In this document: positions 5,859-8,893 of the stretch, piece by piece
Numbering within the stretch: position 1 is the stretch's first letter
Layout of the letters: each line of letters starts with the position of its first letter
Position numbers and translations under genes: made by a program
Origin: Deltaproteobacteria bacterium
GTDB lineage: Bacteria > Desulfobacterota > GWC2-55-46 > S146-70 > JAUXIU01
Direction: 5' to 3'
Assembly: GCA_030620895.1 (NCBI GenBank)
Contig: JAUXIU010000033.1
Location: 1 to 8,893 of the forward strand
Length of the DNA: 8,893 nucleotides
The notes under the pieces: generated by a model
Seen by the model: the letters and a program-made list of their open reading frames with translations, nothing else
What the model was told of the DNA's origin: nothing
Databases searched by the model: none

Positions 5859-7060
5859 GAAGTATATTTATAGAGACGCTTGAGAGACCCATGGTTTCTG
5901 AACAGCATATTGAGATTGTAGAAAGAAAGGGCAAAGGGCACCCTGATTACATATGTGATTCGATAATGGAAGAAATATCTATTGAGCTCAGCAGAAAATA
6001 TCAAAGAGAATTTGGTGAAATTTTACATCATAACATAGACAAAGGGCTACTTGTTGCGGGGCAGGTTGAGAGGTGGTTTGGAGGTGGAAGAGTCACCAAA
6101 CCGATGGAGCTTATTATCGGTGACAGGGCTGTTTTCAAAGTGGGAGACAAGTGCATTCCTGTAGAGGATCTGGCTATTGATACAGCAAAGTCATGGTTCA
6201 AAAAGAATATGCGGTTTATCGATGCCTCCAATGATGTAATATATAGGGTTGTCCTCTCACCGGGTTCTGAAGAACTTACAGACATCTTTGCCAGGAGTGG
6301 TAAGCTTCATGGGGCGAATGATACTTCAGCCGCTGTTGGTTACGCCCCCTTAACGGAAACAGAGATGGCTGTATATGGTATTGAGTGTTTTTTAAACTCA
6401 CAGGCCTTTAAGGATGAATTTTCCGAAACAGGTGAAGATATAAAAGTAATGGGTCTGAGGCGGAAGGATATCCTGGATGTAACTATAGCTATGCCTCTTA
6501 TCTCCAGGTATGTCGAGAATGAAAAAGACTACTTCAGGCGAAAGGAAGAGGTGATTTATGCTTTGCAGGAGTTCACAAATGATCTTCCGTTCAGAGAGGT
6601 TAATTTGCATTACAATACATTGGATAAGAGAAGACATGGTCTGGGGGGGATTTATCTTTCTTTGTTGGGGACGTCTGCAGAGGATGCAGACTCAGGGCAG
6701 GTGGGTCGTGGAAATCGAGTAAATGGGGTTATCCCTTTAAACAGGCCTATTGGTACAGAGGCAGCAGCGGGAAAGAATCCGACAAGCCATGTAGGCAAGA
6801 TATACAATATTCTTGCACATGAATTAGCAAAGAAGGTATATAATGATGTGGAGGGTGTTAGAGAGGTATATATCTGGTTTTTAGGTCAGATTGGCATCCC
6901 AATAGACAGACCACAGCTTGTATCTGCCCAGCTTATATTGAAAAAGGGTATGAATGAAGAGGCTGTCAAGAAGATGGTAAGGGCCATTATTGAATCTAGT
7001 CTGGCCGGAATAGGTGAATTTTGTAAAGAACTGGCTGAAGGCAAGTATCCGGTGTGTTAA
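5855..7060 (+). CDS. Archaeal-type S-adenosylmethionine synthetase (methionine adenosyltransferase)
   Basis: The enzyme makes S-adenosylmethionine from methionine and ATP. At 401 residues it matches the archaeal MAT family (AdoMet_Synthase, PF01941), not the bacterial/eukaryotic MetK. It opens [12 protein letters not shown] and then has EIVERKGKGHPDYICDSI (G28-H29-P30-D31). Further conserved segments are VAGQVERWFGGGRVTKP, KLHGANDTSAAVGYAPL, SGQVGRGNRVNGVIPLNRP (about 280-298), EAAAGKNPTSHVGKIYN and WFLGQIGIPIDRPQ. The GTG start at 5855 overlaps the queH stop and has AGAGG at 5846-5850; the ATG at 5891 would remove a conserved strand. No SAM riboswitch lies directly upstream because the gene is nested in an operon. 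Bacteria with only this form are uncommon; whether a bacterial metK exists elsewhere in the genome is unknown. It is the last gene of the operon. Confidence 0.93.
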   Translation: MRSIFIETLERPMVSEQHIEIVERKGKGHPDYICDSIMEEISIELSRKYQREFGEILHHNIDKGLLVAGQVERWFGGGRVTKPMELIIGDRAVFKVGDKCIPVEDLAIDTAKSWFKKNMRFIDASNDVIYRVVLSPGSEELTDIFARSGKLHGANDTSAAVGYAPLTETEMAVYGIECFLNSQAFKDEFSETGEDIKVMGLRRKDILDVTIAMPLISRYVENEKDYFRRKEEVIYALQEFTNDLPFREVNLHYNTLDKRRHGLGGIYLSLLGTSAEDADSGQVGRGNRVNGVIPLNRPIGTEAAAGKNPTSHVGKIYNILAHELAKKVYNDVEGVREVYIWFLGQIGIPIDRPQLVSAQLILKKGMNEEAVKKMVRAIIESSLAGIGEFCKELAEGKYPVC

Positions 7061-7085
7061 TAAATTAGATTGACGAAAAAACCGT

Positions 7086-7175
7086 CGTTCGTGTTTCGTG
7101 GATCGTGAATCGAAAACCTAACCAAGATCCACGATAAACAAATACGAACCACTATCCACGATACACGATTAACGA
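7086..7175. repeat. Degenerate inverted/direct TCGTGGAT repeats
   Basis: TCGTGGATC (7096-7104) is the exact reverse complement of GATCCACGA (7126-7134), with a 21-base loop. A second copy of the right arm, ATCCACGATACACGATTAACGA, is at 7155-7175, and the left arm is itself built of repeated TTCGTG/ATCGTG units from 7086 on. There are thus one forward and two reverse degenerate copies of a roughly 20-base unit. Such CGTG-rich spacers resemble intergenic dispersed repeats; function unknown. Confidence 0.6.
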
Positions 7176-7343
7176 ATTGAAAATTTTCAATCTTTCTCAC
7201 TTCATGGCAGGAGATCATAAAATAGTGTCAGAAAAGTGCAGGCATGGAGGAGAAGATGTTAGATCGGATATCGAGGTAATTGATAAATGACGATGGTCAA
7301 TAAGAAGAACCGCGATACACTAACTGCGAGGATCTATTATGCA

Positions 7344-7349
7344 TATAAT
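7344..7349 (+). promoter_or_regulatory. Possible -10 element for the DksA-like gene
   Basis: A perfect TATAAT lies 22 bases before the ATG at 7371, just ahead of the AGGAG ribosome-binding site. The region 16-18 bases upstream has no good -35, only TAACTG around 7321, so the promoter would be weak or activator-dependent. Confidence 0.35.
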
Positions 7350-7370
7350 GGGACCTTATAGGAGATTTTA

Positions 7371-7742
7371 ATGGGTGGCAGGAAAAAGGAAGACTATAAT
7401 AGATTGAAGGAAATACTGCTTGAGAAAAAAAGGAAGATGTGGAATTCGCTGCGTGATGAGATATTCAGGGAACTTGGTGAAGGATATCATGACCAATTTG
7501 ACATCCCTCAGGATATAGAGGATCGTGCATTCATGGATCTCATTGAAGATATAGGCCTGACATTAGCAGACATAAAGTGCCAGGAATTGACAAATATGGA
7601 TGAGGCGATGCTCAGGCTTGATGAGGGGACTTATGGCATCTGTACCGAATGTGGTGTTGAGATTGAGGAGGAGAGGTTGAAAGTTATGCCAGTTGCACTT
7701 TACTGTGTAAAATGCCAACAGCATAAGGAACTGGGAGAGTAA
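7371..7742 (+). CDS. DksA/TraR-family zinc-finger regulator
   Basis: The protein has 123 residues. DksA-like proteins insert a coiled coil into the RNA polymerase secondary channel and, with ppGpp, adjust transcription, especially of ribosomal operons. Residues 1-40 form the first charged helix. The tip carries D48-x-x-D51-x-A53 (DIEDRA), the DxxDxA motif needed for DksA activity. The second helix leads through NMDEAMLRLDEGTYGICTECG into a C4 zinc finger with C91, C94, C112 and C115 (CTEC and CVKC). AGGAG at 7360-7364 is well spaced from the ATG. It is shorter than E. coli DksA (151 residues) and lacks its N-terminal extension, so I do not give the symbol. The GspE-like gene begins 22 bases later, so they may be co-transcribed. 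Confidence 0.9.
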   Translation: MGGRKKEDYNRLKEILLEKKRKMWNSLRDEIFRELGEGYHDQFDIPQDIEDRAFMDLIEDIGLTLADIKCQELTNMDEAMLRLDEGTYGICTECGVEIEEERLKVMPVALYCVKCQQHKELGE

Positions 7743-7764
7743 TTCTTACGAGAGGAGAGATATT

Positions 7765-8893
7765 TTGGAAATAAGATTAGGCGAATATGTGCTGATAAAA
7801 GACCTTATAACCAGGTCTCAGTTGCGCGAGGTTTTGATGATTCAGCGTGGTGGAGATGCGAGCATAGGGCTAGAGAAAGGAGAAAAGATAGGAAAGATTC
7901 TATTGGCAAAAAAATATATTACTCCCATGACGCTTATAAGGGTTCTTTGTGAGCAAAAGGGAAATATAGATTTCCTTATTATCGGTGATTATTTGGTGGA
8001 ACCCAGGGTTATCACGTGGCTCACTGAGAAGATGGCTGAGAAGTTCCATGTTTTACCCCTGGTTTCGATGGATGAGGATATGCTTATAGTGGCAGCCAAC
8101 AGGGTTATTTCAAGCCAGAAGATTAGCGAGATAGAAGGTGTTATTAAACGTAAGGTTGAGATTATTGCTGTAGATGATAAGAAATTAGATGAATCGATTA
8201 AGCAGTGTTATGATATTTTTAAAAAGAGGGGCTTAAGTGGAGTACGTATAGGAGAGATACTCGTTAGGGATAAGTACCTTACACAGGAAGATCTGGATGA
8301 AGCGCTTAAGGAGAGCATAAAGACACAGAGGATGCTTGGAAAGGTTCTTATAGAGAGGGGCAAGGTCAATGAAAGGGACTTCTTTCACATCCTCTCTGTG
8401 CAGAGAAGGATAACTCTAATACCGGTTCAGGATATATTGCCAGTTCTGGACAAGAGCCTTATAAAGAATATCTCAAAGGCATTTTCCCTCCGCAACCTCG
8501 TGGTTCCATACCTGATGGAGGGAAAGAAGTTATATGCAGTTACTGCGGAGCCATCGATAAATCCTGATGAATTTAAGAGCGCCCTTAAATGTACGGAGAT
8601 AGAAATAGGCCTCGCCACCTATTCAGATATAGAACTAATCTTAAGGACACTTTATGCCGATAAGGATGTGGAAGTTATAGAGGAGTCTGTGATTGAAGGT
8701 GAAGACCTTGAGGACCTACCCATTGAAGATGAACTGGCCCCAATTGCAGTTGAGGAGATAGGGACACTTACTAAGAGATATCTGAAGATAACCAGTAACC
8801 TTCTCTTAGAGGCGATCAAGAGGAAAGCCAGTGATATACACCTAGAAAACTACGAGAAGAATGTATTCGTGCGTTTCAGAATAGACGGCACGC
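7765..8893 (+). CDS. GspE/PilB-type secretion or type IV pilus ATPase, 3'-truncated
   Basis: The gene runs off the right edge after 376 codons. It begins at TTG 7765, seven bases after GAGGAG (7752-7757), giving MEIRLGEYVLIKD. Two tandem N-terminal GSPII_E_N/MshEN-like domains are visible. The first, about 1-150, has RLGEYVLIKDLIT, KIGKILLAKKYIT, EKFHVLPLVSMDED and a closing KKLDESIKQCY. The second, about 161-295, has RIGEILVRDKYLTQEDL and MLGKVLIERGKVN. MshEN domains in this family can bind c-di-GMP. An acidic linker follows (about 299-330), then LLLEAIKRKASDIHLEN (ASDIH at 355-359) and VRFRIDGT, the standard entry into the ATPase core. Walker A, Asp box, Walker B and the C4 zinc motif are beyond the window, so type II secretion cannot be told from type IV pilus assembly. 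No stop occurs in the visible frame. Confidence 0.88.
   Translation, partial: MEIRLGEYVLIKDLITRSQLREVLMIQRGGDASIGLEKGEKIGKILLAKKYITPMTLIRVLCEQKGNIDFLIIGDYLVEPRVITWLTEKMAEKFHVLPLVSMDEDMLIVAANRVISSQKISEIEGVIKRKVEIIAVDDKKLDESIKQCYDIFKKRGLSGVRIGEILVRDKYLTQEDLDEALKESIKTQRMLGKVLIERGKVNERDFFHILSVQRRITLIPVQDILPVLDKSLIKNISKAFSLRNLVVPYLMEGKKLYAVTAEPSINPDEFKSALKCTEIEIGLATYSDIELILRTLYADKDVEVIEESVIEGEDLEDLPIEDELAPIAVEEIGTLTKRYLKITSNLLLEAIKRKASDIHLENYEKNVFVRFRIDGT

Larger units (their letters stand above)
7061..7370. other. 310-base intergenic region with repeats and doubtful micro-ORFs
   Basis: There is no gene that I would call with confidence. The first third holds degenerate TCGTG-type repeats, followed by the perfect palindrome TTGAAAATTTTCAA (7177-7190). 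Two small ORFs overlap by ATGA: 7204-7290 (28 residues, MAGDHKIVSEKC...) and 7287-7361 (24 residues, MTMVNKKNRD...), both without a good Shine-Dalgarno. The only strong Shine-Dalgarno, GGAGGAG at 7246-7252, precedes an ATG at 7256 that opens just seven codons (MLDRISR). No GC-rich terminator for the SAM synthetase gene is seen. Confidence 0.6.

Noticed and set aside
5780..5860. SAM riboswitch before the SAM synthetase
   Set aside because: The upstream sequence is the coding end of queH, overlapping the start, with no riboswitch-like architecture.
7086..7175. CRISPR array
   Set aside because: The repeat units are degenerate, in both orientations, and lack uniform spacers.

Overview
The window is an AT-leaning bacterial chromosome segment in which every supported gene lies on the + strand. 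Housekeeping genes of bacterial type (yebC, ruvC, ruvA, ruvB, a DksA-like factor) sit beside a PgaB-like envelope glycan protein, a Fur-type operator and a GspE/PilB secretion/pilus ATPase. This points to a Gram-negative (diderm) bacterium. The S-adenosylmethionine synthetase is the archaeal-type enzyme instead of the usual bacterial MetK. That suggests a less-studied phylum, something like Nitrospirota or a Desulfobacterota-like lineage, but the lineage is a guess.

Region by region. Bases 1-502 hold the C-terminal part of a PgaB-like glycan-binding/hydrolase domain. Bases 503-780 are an AT-rich intergenic region ending in a strong promoter whose -10 is embedded in a near-consensus Fur box (777-795). 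Next is an FTR1-family iron permease (826-1827) with two RExxE iron-binding motifs. Its 3' end is interrupted by a roughly 100-base element made of two strong GC-rich hairpins (1783-1885). The lost C-terminal helical tail is still readable in the same frame downstream (1885-2076). After a 215-base gap comes a probable operon: yebC, ruvC, ruvA, ruvB, queH and an archaeal-type metK (2292-7060). The last three junctions are 4-base stop/start overlaps (ATGA, TTGA, GTGA). Bases 7061-7370 are a spacer with degenerate inverted and direct repeats and a few doubtful micro-ORFs. A DksA/TraR-type zinc-finger protein (7371-7742) follows, then the start of a GspE/PilB-type ATPase (7765 to the window end) with two tandem N-terminal GSPII_E_N/MshEN domains. 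That gene is cut off before its Walker A motif.

How the genes fit together. RuvABC processes Holliday junctions, and YebC is its customary neighbour. QueH makes queuosine from epoxyqueuosine in tRNA. The adjoining SAM synthetase makes the cofactor needed by QueA, which builds epoxyqueuosine, and by the radical-SAM enzyme QueE, so the queH-metK pairing may be functional. FTR1 under a Fur box is a standard iron-starvation uptake arrangement. I found no defence system, CRISPR array, rRNA, tRNA or large mobile element. The most unusual items are the hairpin element that cut the FTR1 tail and the archaeal-type metK.
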